NCBI RefSeq assembly: GCF_002733955.1
Contig: NZ_NVXQ01000001.1
Location: forward strand, 434,001-498,000
Length of the DNA: 64,000 bases
Source of the DNA: Hoeflea sp.
Lineage (GTDB): Bacteria; Pseudomonadota; Alphaproteobacteria; Rhizobiales; Rhizobiaceae
Direction of reading: 5' to 3'
Part shown: positions 8,893 through 19,519 of the stretch, in pieces
How the letters are laid out: every line of letters begins with the position of its first letter
How positions within the stretch are numbered: the stretch's first letter is position 1
The notes under the pieces: model-generated
What the model was told of the DNA's origin: nothing
Seen by the model: only the letters and a program-made list of their open reading frames with translations
Databases searched by the model: none
Made by a program: the position numbers and the translations under genes

Positions 8893-10224
8893 TCAGTTTA
8901 ATAGCGGTTCAAGAGCGCGGCCGATGGCAAGCAGATCCCGGTCAGTTCCGGCTGGCGCCACCAGCTCCATGGCAAAGGGCAGCTTGTCCGCGCACTGCCC
9001 GGCGGGGAGTGAGAGCGCCGGCAGGCCGGCAATGCTGGCGGAGAGCTCGCGCCGGGTCATGGTGGGAAACAGCGGCAGGCTTTCGCCATCGAGATCGATC
9101 ATCTCGGTCTCATCGATCGGCGGCGCGGAGCGCACGAGGGTCGGAAAGATGAGCGCGTCAGCGCCGGTCTCGGCAAACAGTGCGGCGAAAGCCTTCTGCA
9201 AGTCCGGCCGGTGTTGATCCATGGCCGCGCGATAGGCAGCTTCGCCCGGTGTCTCGCCGCGCGCCATCATCTGGTACAATCCCCGCACGTCAGGGCTCGC
9301 AATCCTGTCGGCGAATTCGCCCAGGGTAAGCCCCGCCAGCTCACGGGCTGACTTCTGCCAGTTGCGTTCGGTCTCATGGAGCGCAATGGGAAAACCTGCC
9401 GCTTCGGTAAGGCTCTCGATCTGCGGCATATCCGTCTCCACGACCGTGACCCCGGCATCGGCGAGTTTGGCCAGTGCCCGACGCCCCAGTGCGGTCATTT
9501 CGCGGTTGATGCCGCGCCAGAACGGGTCTGCCACAACCGCCAGCCGGATCTTGCCGGCATCGGCGGGTCCAGCGACAGGTTCCGACATGATTGCCGCATC
9601 GAGGCGCGCCAGATGCGCCATGTCCGCGGCCATGATCGAGATCGTGTCGAGCGTGTCGGTGAGCTTGAGGATCCCGTCCCCGGGGTAGCGGCCGGTGGTC
9701 GGGCGCAGGCCCGCGCAACCGCAAAAACCGGCCGGGATCCGGCCCGAGCCGCCGGTGTCGGTGCCAAGTCCGATCTTGAAGACACCGGCGCCGATGGCTG
9801 CCGCGGTGCCGCCGCTCGACCCGCCGGTCATGCGTGTCGGGTCATGCGGGTTGCCGACCGAGCCGAAATGGGCATTGGCGCTGGTGGTGCCGAACGCCAG
9901 TTCGTGCAGATTGGCCATGGCGAGAGGAATGGCGCCGGCATCGCGAAGCCGTTGCACCACGCCGGCATCTCGACCGGCGATGTTGTCAGCCAGTGCCGGA
10001 CAGCCGCCATCATGGCGCATGCCCTCAACCGCGATGTTGGCCTTGACGATCAGCGGCACCCCGTGCAGCGGGCCGCGCCCGGCTTCAGCGGTCTGGTCAA
10101 GGCTTTCCGCCATGGCGAGGGCTACTTGCTGATTGAGCTCGGTGACAAGATTGAGGCTCGCATGCGCCGCAAGCCCGGCGACAGCGTCTTTAACCGCCCT
10201 GGTGGCTGAATGGATCTCGCTCAA
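8893..10224 (-). CDS. Amidase signature family enzyme
   Basis: A 443-residue hydrolase with the Ser-cisSer-Lys triad regions of the amidase signature: Lys in PLIVKANIAVEG, the Gly/Ser loop MTGGSSGGTAAAIGAG, and the nucleophile region GTDTGGSGRIPAGFCGCAGLRPT. It hydrolyses a carbon-nitrogen amide bond; the substrate cannot be read from sequence. A TTG start at 10224 (LSEIHSATRAV) is preceded by GAGGAG; upstream sequence in this frame is Arg-rich and non-coding in character. It lies behind an NmrA-like gene and nitronate monooxygenase, probably one operon. Confidence 0.88.
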   Translation of the reverse strand: MSEIHSATRAVKDAVAGLAAHASLNLVTELNQQVALAMAESLDQTAEAGRGPLHGVPLIVKANIAVEGMRHDGGCPALADNIAGRDAGVVQRLRDAGAIPLAMANLHELAFGTTSANAHFGSVGNPHDPTRMTGGSSGGTAAAIGAGVFKIGLGTDTGGSGRIPAGFCGCAGLRPTTGRYPGDGILKLTDTLDTISIMAADMAHLARLDAAIMSEPVAGPADAGKIRLAVVADPFWRGINREMTALGRRALAKLADAGVTVVETDMPQIESLTEAAGFPIALHETERNWQKSARELAGLTLGEFADRIASPDVRGLYQMMARGETPGEAAYRAAMDQHRPDLQKAFAALFAETGADALIFPTLVRSAPPIDETEMIDLDGESLPLFPTMTRRELSASIAGLPALSLPAGQCADKLPFAMELVAPAGTDRDLLAIGRALEPLLN

Positions 10225-10285
10225 CGGATGTCTCCTCTGCTTGGGTTGGGCGCGATATTGGCTCGAACGCCCGGTTCTCTCTGTA

Positions 10286-11152
10286 TCATGCCTGAAAACT
10301 CGCCAGATGTTCCTTGAGGAAGCCGTCCAGCGTACGGGGCTCATCACCGGTGACCGCCGCCACATCGCCGGTGACCTGTTCCTGCGCACCATGGCTGATC
10401 GCCACCATCAGGTCGACCAGAAGGCTGGTTTTCCAGCGCGGCATGCCGGTCAGGAACGGCATCACAAGACGCGCAAGCGGCGCGGGCGGGCTGGTGTAGC
10501 CGACCTTGACGCCAAGCAGCGCGGTCAACTTCTCGGTGACATCCCTCATGCCATGGGCTGCAGGACCGGTCAGCGTGTAGGTCTTGCCATTGTGCCCTGG
10601 TTCGACAAGGCAAAGTGCTGCAACGGCGGCGATGTCGCGGACATCGATCATGGCGGTTCGGCCCTTGCCCATCGGAGCGGTGATGGCCTTCTTCCTGGCC
10701 ACATCTTCGGCCATCAACAAAAGCGATTGCTGGAAGAAGGTCGGGCGCAGCACGGTGTGGCTCAGGCCGCTGCGTTTGAGAGCCTGTTCCACCTTGCAGT
10801 GCTGGACCCCGAAGCTCACGGGCGGTGTGAGGCCCGCCGACTGCGCCGACAGTTTGACGACATGCGGCGCGCCCTCTGCCCGCAGGCATTCGATCAGTCC
10901 GGTTTCGACCACGTTCTGGTCCCGGGCGTCGGACGATGCCAGGAAGACGCTGTCAAAGCCCGACATGCGGGGACCGAGGTCACCCAGATGCCTCACATCA
11001 CCGACCACCGGCGTGATGCCACGCTGGATCATTCTCCCGGCGGCGGCCTCGCTCCGGGTCACGCCTGTTACCATGTGGCCCAGCGACAGGAGTTCCGTGC
11101 ACAAGGCCGAGCCGACCTGACCGGTCGCGGTGAAGACCAGGATCTTCGCCAT
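10286..11152 (-). CDS. NmrA-like NAD(P)-binding protein
   Basis: A 288-residue atypical short-chain dehydrogenase. The N-terminus ILVFTATGQVGSALCTELL carries the nucleotide-binding Gly motif in degenerate form (TGQVGS), followed by VVGDVRHLGDL and a substrate region TVLRPTFFQQSLLL. NmrA-like proteins act as redox sensors or reductases on NAD(P)H. ATG 11152 was preferred over GTG 11158 because MAKILVF is the usual family start. It begins six bases past the stop of the nitronate monooxygenase gene, so the two are coupled. Confidence 0.83.
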   Translation of the reverse strand: MAKILVFTATGQVGSALCTELLSLGHMVTGVTRSEAAAGRMIQRGITPVVGDVRHLGDLGPRMSGFDSVFLASSDARDQNVVETGLIECLRAEGAPHVVKLSAQSAGLTPPVSFGVQHCKVEQALKRSGLSHTVLRPTFFQQSLLLMAEDVARKKAITAPMGKGRTAMIDVRDIAAVAALCLVEPGHNGKTYTLTGPAAHGMRDVTEKLTALLGVKVGYTSPPAPLARLVMPFLTGMPRWKTSLLVDLMVAISHGAQEQVTGDVAAVTGDEPRTLDGFLKEHLASFQA

Positions 11153-11157
11153 GACCA

Positions 11158-12174
11158 CTACGCCCCGAAACGCTTGAGCTGCTCGTCAGCCTCGGCAGCC
11201 ATGCGGGCAACGATGTCAGCTGCCGATGGCAGATCTCGGATCAGGCCCAGCCCCTCGCCTGCGAGCATCGGCAACTCGTCAAAACTGCCGGTCGCGCCCT
11301 GCATCGGGACCATGTTGGTGAAGCGGTGCAGCGGCACCTGCTGGCCCAGCAGATCCATTTCGCCAATCTTGGGATGATGCTCCGGACCAACCGCGATCTC
11401 GTCGACCCTGTCGTTCCATTCTGTCACCAGCGAGGTCCTGAGCACCCGGATCGGATTGAACACGGGATGTTCCCTGCCAAAAATATGGGTGAGCTCGGTG
11501 CCGGCGGTGTCGCAATCGACAATGCGCTGCTTGTACTCGTCGGCAACCGAGGCTTCCCGGGTGGCGACAAACCTTGTGCCGATCCAGGCACCGTCGGCGC
11601 CAAGCATCAGCGCAGCAGCTAGGCCACGGCCATCCACGATACCGCCCGCAGCCAGTACGAGCGCCCTGTCACCGACCGCATCGACAATCGCAGGCGTCAG
11701 GGCGATGGTGCCGGCGGTGCCGTAATTGTGGCCACCCGCCTCACTGCCCTGGGCAATCACAAGATCGATGCCATCGTCCACCGCCGCGACCGCGTCCTGC
11801 ACAGAGCCGACCTGTTCCCAGACATCGATGCCGGCGGCGTGCATCTGCTCGATCCATGCCTTCTCCGGATGCCCCCAGTGAAACGAGACAGCTTTCGGCT
11901 TCATCTCGCACATCAGGTCGATATGGGCCTGGCTGGTAAAGATGGTGATGAAATTGACGTGGTAGGGCTTGGCGGTGCCCTCATTCATGCCGCCGACCAG
12001 CATGCGCACCCCTTCGGGCGGGATGATGCCGACGCCGGCGATGGAGCCCATCCCGCCCGCTTCGCTGACCGCAATGCCCAAGGGAGGGGTCATGCCTGCA
12101 AAGGCCATCCCGGCCTGCACGATGGGAACGGACAGGCCGTATTTCTGAGTTAGTCTCGTGCCGATCGATGCCAT
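11158..12174 (-). CDS. Nitronate monooxygenase (2-nitropropane dioxygenase family)
   Basis: A 338-residue FMN TIM-barrel enzyme that oxidises alkyl nitronates to carbonyl compounds and nitrite. Seen: the N-terminal PIVQAGMAFAGMTPPLGIAVSEAGGMGSIAG, the phosphate and flavin region DLVIAQGSEAGGHNYG (containing the family His), and LAAGGIVDGRGLAAALMLGADGAWIGTRF. First gene of a run with the NmrA-like protein and amidase, opposite an AraC regulator, which suggests a small inducible detoxification or catabolic operon. Confidence 0.88.
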   Translation of the reverse strand: MASIGTRLTQKYGLSVPIVQAGMAFAGMTPPLGIAVSEAGGMGSIAGVGIIPPEGVRMLVGGMNEGTAKPYHVNFITIFTSQAHIDLMCEMKPKAVSFHWGHPEKAWIEQMHAAGIDVWEQVGSVQDAVAAVDDGIDLVIAQGSEAGGHNYGTAGTIALTPAIVDAVGDRALVLAAGGIVDGRGLAAALMLGADGAWIGTRFVATREASVADEYKQRIVDCDTAGTELTHIFGREHPVFNPIRVLRTSLVTEWNDRVDEIAVGPEHHPKIGEMDLLGQQVPLHRFTNMVPMQGATGSFDELPMLAGEGLGLIRDLPSAADIVARMAAEADEQLKRFGA

Positions 12175-12302
12175 TTTTCAAACCCCTCGACTGTTGTTTT
12201 TCGTTGCTCCCAGCGAACGGCATTGGTCCTGACGGCGCAAGGCGGGCACTTGATCGAGAGTGACCTTTGCTCTTATCTGGACATGGTCTGGAGACACTTT
12301 GC

Positions 12303-13244
12303 ATGCATCTTGAGCCCCCTGAGCAGACACATTTGCCCGCAAAAACCTGGTCGACCAACGGCCACCGGAAGCCGTTTCGCTACTGGCAGGAGACCGTCAG
12401 CCAGGCCTATACGGCGCTGTCGCCGGAACGCATTGATGCCGAGCCTTTTCGCGGTCAAATCAAGCTGTTCGAGCTTCCCGACAGGGCCAGCATTTCCTCG
12501 ATAAGGGCTGGCGCGCAGATCGTCAGGCGGACGAAAACCGACATCAGGCGTCAGGCCAGCGAAGCCGTGTTCGTGAATTTCCAACTGGCCGGAAAGAGCA
12601 CGATTTCCCAGCGCGGAATCGAGGCGAAAATTGACGCCGGATCGCTGGTTCTGCTCGACGCGACCGAACCGTTTGCGATGAAATTCGGCGGAGAATTCGA
12701 GCAGGCCTGCCTGCATCTGCCAAAAGTCACTCTGGAGCAAAACGGCATTCGCGTGTCCGATTTCGTCGGCCGGGTGGTGACCCGGCAATCGGGTTATGCC
12801 ACGCCGCTGTTTGCGGCCATCGACAACCTGGCCGGCGGCATGCCGCCCGAGCATGTCCTGCCCGGCCTGATGCAGATGCTGTCGTTCGGGTTTTCCAGCG
12901 CCCGCAGAAATGCCGTTGCGGATCAGCATCTTGCCATGGTTCGAGACCACATCCTGCAGCGGCTCGTGGAGCGCGATCTGTCACCCGGACAGGTTGCCAC
13001 GCATTTTCGGATCTCGACACGTCACCTGCACAAGCTGTTTGCCAGGGACGGCACGACATTCGGCAAGTATCTGCTTGATGCCCGGCTGCTCGCCTGCCGG
13101 GAAAGCCTGCTGGCATCTTCGGGCGAGCCTCTGAGCGAAATTGCCTTCAGCCATGGCTTCCAGAGCCAGAGCCATTTCTCCAGAGCCTTCCGGCATAAAT
13201 TCGGCTGCACGCCAAATCAGCTTCGCAAAACCGTTCGCAGCTGA
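12303..13244 (+). CDS. AraC family regulator (AraC_binding_2 type)
   Basis: About 313 residues. The N-terminal two thirds resemble the FeaR-like AraC_binding_2 sensor (FRYWQETVSQAYTALSPERI...FVNFQLAGKSTISQRG). The C-terminal AraC helix-turn-helix pair is clear: DLSPGQVATHFRISTRHLHKLFA and PLSEIAFSHGFQSQSHFSRAFRHKFGCTPNQLRK. ATG 12303 follows a GGAG; TTG 12267 is possible. Divergent from nitronate monooxygenase, so that operon is the likely target. Confidence 0.88.
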   Translation: MHLEPPEQTHLPAKTWSTNGHRKPFRYWQETVSQAYTALSPERIDAEPFRGQIKLFELPDRASISSIRAGAQIVRRTKTDIRRQASEAVFVNFQLAGKSTISQRGIEAKIDAGSLVLLDATEPFAMKFGGEFEQACLHLPKVTLEQNGIRVSDFVGRVVTRQSGYATPLFAAIDNLAGGMPPEHVLPGLMQMLSFGFSSARRNAVADQHLAMVRDHILQRLVERDLSPGQVATHFRISTRHLHKLFARDGTTFGKYLLDARLLACRESLLASSGEPLSEIAFSHGFQSQSHFSRAFRHKFGCTPNQLRKTVRS

Positions 13245-13287
13245 CCTGCCCAGAGGTTTGCGCCAGGCGTTCAGGCCGGAGTTGAAG

Positions 13288-13629
13288 CTATGCCTCGGCG
13301 AAAGGCAGATAGGTTTCGGGGCTGTCGGTTTCGATCTCCACCACCCAGATATCGGGGTCAAACCGCGCCTCGCGGGCAATCAGCTCGGAGACTTCGCTTT
13401 CGGGAACGCGGGACTTTCTCAGTTCGAACAGCCTGCCCTCCGGGTGATCATCGTCGAAAGCCGCTTGCGGTGCCGGCGCGGCAAGGCTTTCGCTGCCATC
13501 GCGGTGGCGGATACGGATGAAGATCGCGCCCGCCTCTTCCGCCCCGCGCCTTTCGATTGCCGCCATGCCACCTTCGGCAAACAGCCGGCGGGTCAGCGCC
13601 GAGACGAAAATGCCGGCTTTCAGCCTCAC
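13288..13629 (-). CDS. DUF1491 family protein
   Basis: A 113-residue protein with the DUF1491 pattern: LKAGIFVSALTRRLFAEGGMAAIERRGAEEAGAIFIRIRHRDG and a C-terminal RFDPDIWVVEIE. It starts with GTG overlapping the stop of the peptidoglycan-binding gene (GTGA), so it is the last gene of a three-gene coupled operon behind the histidine kinase. Function is unknown; the family is found mainly in alphaproteobacteria. Confidence 0.85.
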   Translation of the reverse strand: MRLKAGIFVSALTRRLFAEGGMAAIERRGAEEAGAIFIRIRHRDGSESLAAPAPQAAFDDDHPEGRLFELRKSRVPESEVSELIAREARFDPDIWVVEIETDSPETYLPFAEA

Positions 13630-14529
13630 AGCGCGCCGATTTCGAGCAGCTTCTTCAGCACCGTTTCATTGGGCTCGCCGGTCACCGGCAGGCGGTAGTG
13701 CTTTTCAAAGGCGCTGATCGCCGCACGGGTCTGAGATCCGGCGACGCCATCAACCGTGATGTCGGCATAGGCGATGTTGGACAGACCCGACTGGATCTGC
13801 TGCACCAGTTCGCTCGGACCTTCCACGGTTTCCGCGGGAACAGTCACCGGTTCTCCTGCACGCGCATCGGAAGCGACGGCCGGGGCCGGTCGTGGCTTCG
13901 GCGTCGGACGCACCACCGGCTGGGTGCTGGCAATTTCGGCCGGCGCGGTTTCAACCCTGGTCTGAGCTTTGGCCGGCTTCATGATGGCAAGCAGCGCCGC
14001 ACTGGCTTCACCTGTCTCGGTGTAGCCATTGTTTTTCTCCCAGGCGCGAATGGCGGCTGCGGATTTGGGGCCCATCAGACCGTCAATCTCACCCGAATAC
14101 AGTCCCTTTTCGGCAAGCACCGTCTGGATGCGCGCCAGAATCGGGTCGGACGCGGGTGCTGCGGCGACTTCCGGCGTGATCTTCGGCACGGCCGGAGCCG
14201 GCGGATTGGGAACAGGGATCGAGGCGGTCGGGGTCTCGTCGCTGCGCTCGATCCGGTAAGTGGTCACGATCCGGGTTGGCGCACCCTTGATCAAAGGCGT
14301 CATGACGTCCGGTTGCGTGGAGACGCGCGGAGCTGCAGACGAGGCCACATCACGGGTCTTGAGGATCGGCGCGGGATGCTGGCCAGGCTGGTGCCACAAC
14401 GCATTGGTGGCCACGAAACCGAAAATCACCGCGAACGCCACACTGCCCCCGGCGAGCGAAGGGTGTGCCGATACGATCGAGCCGAGCAATCCAAGGATGC
14501 CCTGGCCGTCGGTTTCATCATCAATCAAG

Positions 14530-14555
<26 letters not shown>
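13626..14555 (-). CDS. Membrane-anchored protein with two peptidoglycan-binding domains
   Basis: About 309 residues: a short cytoplasmic start, one membrane helix (SLAGGSVAFAVIFGFVATNAL), a Pro/Ala-rich linker, and two PG_binding_1 repeats. The first is IQTVLAEKGLYSGEIDGLMGPKSAAAIRAWEKNNG; the second, at the C-terminus, is IQSGLSNIAYADITVDGVAGSQTRAAISAFEKHYRLP. It probably tethers the inner membrane to the cell wall. The start at ATG 14555 overlaps the kinase gene end by 26 bases; AGGA lies upstream. The operon context links it to the sensor kinase. Confidence 0.85.
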
Positions 14556-16479
<1,924 letters not shown>

Positions 16480-16884
16480 TGCTGACTTAAGGAAAGGATA
16501 AGCGAGGCGACAGCAGGCAGCTGAATCTGCCCGATTTCAGACTTCAGGAGCGGCACTGAAGCGGCTTTGGCGATTATGGTTAATTGTTGCTTTCGGGATT
16601 GAAGAGCACTCCTCCGGCTGGAAACACGGGCTTGAAACCCCGTAAAACCGGTGTTGTCGAGGCCGTGGCGCTGTGCGCTCCCTTCATGCCGCCCGGACCG
16701 CGGACGGGATATGGCGGTGGAAAACCTGCTCAAGCCAATTGACTAAAATTTTCGGCAAATTTGGCTCAAAACCTATCGCCGGCTTCAAATCCGCCTTGAA
16801 GTTTTTGTCGCATGGTGTCGACAAGTTCGGGACAACCCGGACATCTCCGCCCAAAGATGGCGGGCAAACAGGAAGGGCTAACCG
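16480..16884. other. Intergenic region between the kinase and DUF5330 genes
   Basis: 405 bases between divergent genes, so both promoters should lie here. The left part, next to the kinase, has an AT-rich patch around 16575-16590, and the right part one around 16740-16760. I saw no convincing paired -35/-10 boxes, no strong hairpin and no plausible small gene. Confidence 0.5.
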
Positions 16885-17208
16885 ATGTGGTTTCTAATTA
16901 AGGGAAGTTTCTGGTTTTCACTTGTGCTGATCACCTTGCCGTTTCTCGACCAGACCTCGCGTGAGGCGCTTGAGGATGCGCCACCGCTGGAAGTCGGCCA
17001 GAGCATGGCCGCGGCCGTCGAAGCGCTCGATGACATCAGACAGATCTGTGTCCGCAAGCCCGAGATCTGCGAGACCGGAAGCGAGACCTTTGCAGCTCTG
17101 GGATCGCGGGCAAAGGAAGGCGCACGGATCGCCTACCAGTTCCTCGATTCCAAGTTCGCCGATGGCGAACCCGACCTGACGACAGGCTCCCTGCCCGTCG
17201 TCAACTAA
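16885..17208 (+). CDS. DUF5330 domain protein
   Basis: A 107-residue protein with an N-terminal hydrophobic helix (FLIKGSFWFSLVLITLPFL) and a conserved-looking region with two Cys: DDIRQICVRKPEICETGSETFAALGSRAKEGARIAYQFLD. This matches rhizobial DUF5330. Probably membrane-anchored, facing the periplasm. AGGAAGGGC upstream of the ATG supports the start. Function is unknown. A strong terminator lies about 100 bases downstream. Confidence 0.83.
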   Translation: MWFLIKGSFWFSLVLITLPFLDQTSREALEDAPPLEVGQSMAAAVEALDDIRQICVRKPEICETGSETFAALGSRAKEGARIAYQFLDSKFADGEPDLTTGSLPVVN

Positions 17209-17550
17209 GTTCCCTCGCCCGTATGCTTCATGATGAAGCAATGGCCGGGGATGTCCGACCGTCCGTTACATGATGCTAAAAACTGCCAACTCCAGTCGCG
17301 TCTGACGCGCCGCCGCCGGGAACAGCCCTTCCTCCCGGCGGCGCTTTTCTTTTGTCAGGGCGACGGGAACAGCCCTCCTCGCGACCCGCCCTGGAGCGCG
17401 CGTGGCTGTTTTTCCCGCTTGCCGCTCCCCAAGCAACCATACACAGCTGCGCAGCCTGCGACCGGGCGCCCGGTCTTCGATTTGCATTCCGACGGGGTGC
17501 ATAAACGGGCAAACCCGCCTATATGAGTTTGCGAGTTACAGGGAACACCA
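17209..17550. other. Intergenic region between DUF5330 and sufE genes
   Basis: 342 bases. It contains the terminator at 17311-17353. The remainder, about 17355-17550, should hold the sufE promoter; I see nothing else that can be named. Confidence 0.5.
17311..17353 (+). terminator. Rho-independent terminator downstream of DUF5330 gene
   Basis: A perfect 11-bp GC stem (cgccgccggga 17311-17321 with tcccggcggcg 17333-17343), an 11-base loop, then cttttctttt. Confidence 0.85.
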
Positions 17551-17979
17551 ATGTCCACGCTGCAAACCATCATTGACGACTTCGAATATCTTGAAGACTG
17601 GGAAGACCGCTACCGTTACCTGATCGAGATCGGCAAGGCGTTGCCCGAGATGCCGGCCGCCGAGAAGATCGACGACAACAAGGTCAAGGGCTGCGCCAGC
17701 CAGGTCTGGCTGGTGGCCGAGACCGAAGCCGGAGATCCCGGCGATCCGGTGATGGTCTACCGGGGCGATTCCGACGCGCATATCGTTCGCGGCCTGGTTG
17801 CCATCGTTCTGGCGGCGACATCGGGGCAGAAGGCATCCGCAGTCGAGGCGCTGGATGAAACCGCGTTGATGTCGCAGCTGGGGCTGGGCGAACATCTTTC
17901 GACCCAGCGCGCCAACGGATTGCGATCGATGGTTTTGCGCATCAAGGCGCATGCGGCGGCGGCGCGGGCTGACGGGTAG
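17551..17979 (+). CDS. sufE: SufE family sulfur acceptor
   Basis: A 142-residue SufE: it takes sulfane sulfur from the cysteine desulfurase SufS and passes it to Fe-S cluster assembly. Seen: the N-terminal EYLEDWEDRYRYLIEIGKALPEMP, the active-site Cys in DNKVKGCASQVWLVAE, and the C-terminal LSTQRANGLRSMVLRIKAHA. It stands apart from any suf cluster in this window. Its 3' end overlaps the oppositely oriented DUF6456 gene by 38 bases. Confidence 0.93.
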   Translation: MSTLQTIIDDFEYLEDWEDRYRYLIEIGKALPEMPAAEKIDDNKVKGCASQVWLVAETEAGDPGDPVMVYRGDSDAHIVRGLVAIVLAATSGQKASAVEALDETALMSQLGLGEHLSTQRANGLRSMVLRIKAHAAAARADG

Positions 17980-18757
17980 AGTTGCGCCTGGGCACGGCAT
18001 AGTGCCTTGCCAGTGCCGCCAGCGCGGTGCGCAACATCAGCTTGGCTGAACGGGCCGGCCATTGGCGCTCACGCTCGACCTCACTCAAGCCTTTGAGAAA
18101 ACAGCAGACATCAACCAGCACACCGGAGAGTTCCGGCCCGACCTGAGCCAGCGCCGTATCCACCCGCTCACGGGCCGCCATGGCGGCGTCGGTGAGTTCG
18201 GCGGCACCACCGGCCGACCCGGGCTGCCGCCCCGCGCGCACCGGTTCCCAGCTCTGGCCCAGCGAAGGCTGCATCTGTCCGCGGGTGAAATCGCTGCGCA
18301 ATCTTTCACCGGCCTCGACCTGAGAGGGCTCGAGAAACAGATCGCCGCCCCTGCCCTTGATCCGCGCCAGAGCCGCTAGGGGCGATTCGGCCAGATTGAC
18401 GGAAACATGCCCGTGGTCGGGATCCGGACGCGTTGTCAGCGTGCGGTGCTGATCCTGAAACGCGCTGTCGGGATCGGCAAGCCAGCGCTTGAGCGCCGAG
18501 CGGCCTTCCGTCGTGGCGGAACAGGACAGCAGCCCATCTGCCTGTTTTTCGGCCAGGATCAGGCCTTGTGCAAGCGCCACCCGGAAAATCCGGATGTTGG
18601 TTTTTCGCTCGGTTCCGTTTTCGCGCAGCAAGCACAGCTGGCCCGTGCGTGACGCGAGCTCGACGGCCTGGCATTCTGCCGGGGCTCGCGCGACAAAACC
18701 CACCAGTGCTGCCAGCGCCTTGCGGGAGCGGCGCGCCTCAGAGCTCTGCATTGTCAT
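17942..18757 (-). CDS. DUF6456 domain protein
   Basis: About 271 residues. An N-terminal winged-helix-like part (ALAALVGFVARAPAECQAVELAS...TATTEGRSALKRWLADPDS-like) leads to the C-terminal DUF6456 region (ESPLAALARIKGRGG..FLEPSQVEAGERLRSDFTRGQMQPSLGQSWEPV...VDVCCFLKGLSEVERERQWPARSAKLMLRTALAALARHYA). It probably binds DNA. It starts inside the end of the DnaA-like gene (ATG 18757 versus stop at 18738), indicating coupling. This two-gene unit recurs in rhizobia; its role is not known to me. Confidence 0.8.
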   Translation of the reverse strand: MTMQSSEARRSRKALAALVGFVARAPAECQAVELASRTGQLCLLRENGTERKTNIRIFRVALAQGLILAEKQADGLLSCSATTEGRSALKRWLADPDSAFQDQHRTLTTRPDPDHGHVSVNLAESPLAALARIKGRGGDLFLEPSQVEAGERLRSDFTRGQMQPSLGQSWEPVRAGRQPGSAGGAAELTDAAMAARERVDTALAQVGPELSGVLVDVCCFLKGLSEVERERQWPARSAKLMLRTALAALARHYAVPRRNSTRQPAPPPHAP

Positions 18758-19325
18758 GGTCCAGCGGTGCGAAGACGGCCTTGATGCAGCGCTCGCACTG
18801 CTCGACAAAACGGTCATAGGCGGCTTCGTCCCGCCGATCTTCAACCACGGAGCAGGCATGGACAACGGTTGTGCGGTCGCGCCCGAACGCTATGGCGATG
18901 CTCTGGTAGGGCACTGACAGCACCACGTGACTGAGATACATGGCAATCTGTCGCATGTGGCATCGTGGCCTGCGCCGTGCAGCCCCTTCGGGCAAATCCC
19001 GTTCGCAGGCAGCAGCGAACAGTTCCGCCACCAGCCGCCAGGTTATGCGGCAGCGCAAGGTGTCGATCATGCTGGCATGACGGGTGCGCTGTTTTTGTTG
19101 CGCAGGCGCAGAGGAAAGGGCTGACATGGTTGCCGGGGTTTCGCCAACGGCCGATGTGGCGGGAGTGATGCTGCAATCGACAAGACAGGCGATCGCCAGC
19201 GCCGTATCATTGCCGAGCAAGGTACCGGACAAGACCTTTCCCAGATCCGGGTTGCGTTTTCCGACCCCGGACTTCGCTGCGGTGGCGGGACGGCGTGAGC
19301 TGCTCAATGTGGATTGACGGGCCAT
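18738..19325 (-). CDS. DnaA domain IV-like helix-turn-helix protein
   Basis: About 195 residues. The C-terminal half resembles DnaA domain IV: RQIAMYLSHVVLSVPYQSIAIAFGRDRTTVVHACSVVEDRR, matching the DnaA-box-binding signature (GRDHTTV-HA in DnaA). No AAA+ domain is present, so it cannot be the replication initiator; it may compete for or recognise DnaA-box-like sites. The ATG at 19325 follows AGGAG. An IS1595 element is inserted 31 bases upstream, replacing the original promoter region. Confidence 0.82.
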   Translation of the reverse strand: MARQSTLSSSRRPATAAKSGVGKRNPDLGKVLSGTLLGNDTALAIACLVDCSITPATSAVGETPATMSALSSAPAQQKQRTRHASMIDTLRCRITWRLVAELFAAACERDLPEGAARRRPRCHMRQIAMYLSHVVLSVPYQSIAIAFGRDRTTVVHACSVVEDRRDEAAYDRFVEQCERCIKAVFAPLDHDNAEL

Positions 19326-19347
19326 GATGAAAATCTCCTTTGATAGG

Positions 19348-19355
19348 AATATTTT
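19348..19355. repeat. Left 8-bp target-site duplication of the IS1595 element
   Basis: aatatttt, identical to 22222-22229. Eight base pairs is the expected duplication length for IS1595-family insertion. Confidence 0.88.
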
Positions 19356-19380
19356 CCGCATATTATACTTTGCGTACCCA
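19356..19380 (+). repeat. Left terminal inverted repeat of the IS1595 element
   Basis: 25 bp, ccgcatattat to gcgtaccca, exactly matched in reverse complement at 22197-22221. It contains a perfect outward-facing TATAAT (minus strand, 19367-19362), 37 bases from the DnaA-like gene's ATG. Confidence 0.9.
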
Positions 19381-19487
19381 TCGCCAAAATTGGCATACAA
19401 GATGTAGATGCGACCACGGGACATTTATGGAACACCCGCCTATCTTGTGCCGCAGTTGGCGGAATCTTAGAATCATTGTAAAGTAGA

Positions 19488-19519
19488 AGCGGAATCAGTG
19501 GTGAGACACTGATTCCGCT
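19488..19519 (+). ncRNA. Perfect 13-bp hairpin in the leader of the HNH gene
   Basis: agcggaatcagtg and its reverse complement cactgattccgct surround a six-base loop gtgaga. Two further potential stems follow before the HNH start codon: ccccg...cgggg around 19523-19549 and gggc...gccc around 19577-19593. The leader as a whole (about 19480-19615) therefore looks structured. Whether it acts as an attenuator, a binding site for the nuclease or an independent RNA is unknown. Confidence 0.45.

Noticed and set aside
8893-10224. Amidase as the partner of nitrile hydratase
   Set aside because: The two loci are about 45 kb apart on this window, and the amidase sits in a different operon with nitronate monooxygenase, so a joint pathway cannot be claimed.
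16885-17208. DUF5330 gene as a toxin or part of a toxin-antitoxin pair
   Set aside because: It has a membrane anchor, its own terminator and no small partner gene; the rhizobial DUF5330 pattern fits better.
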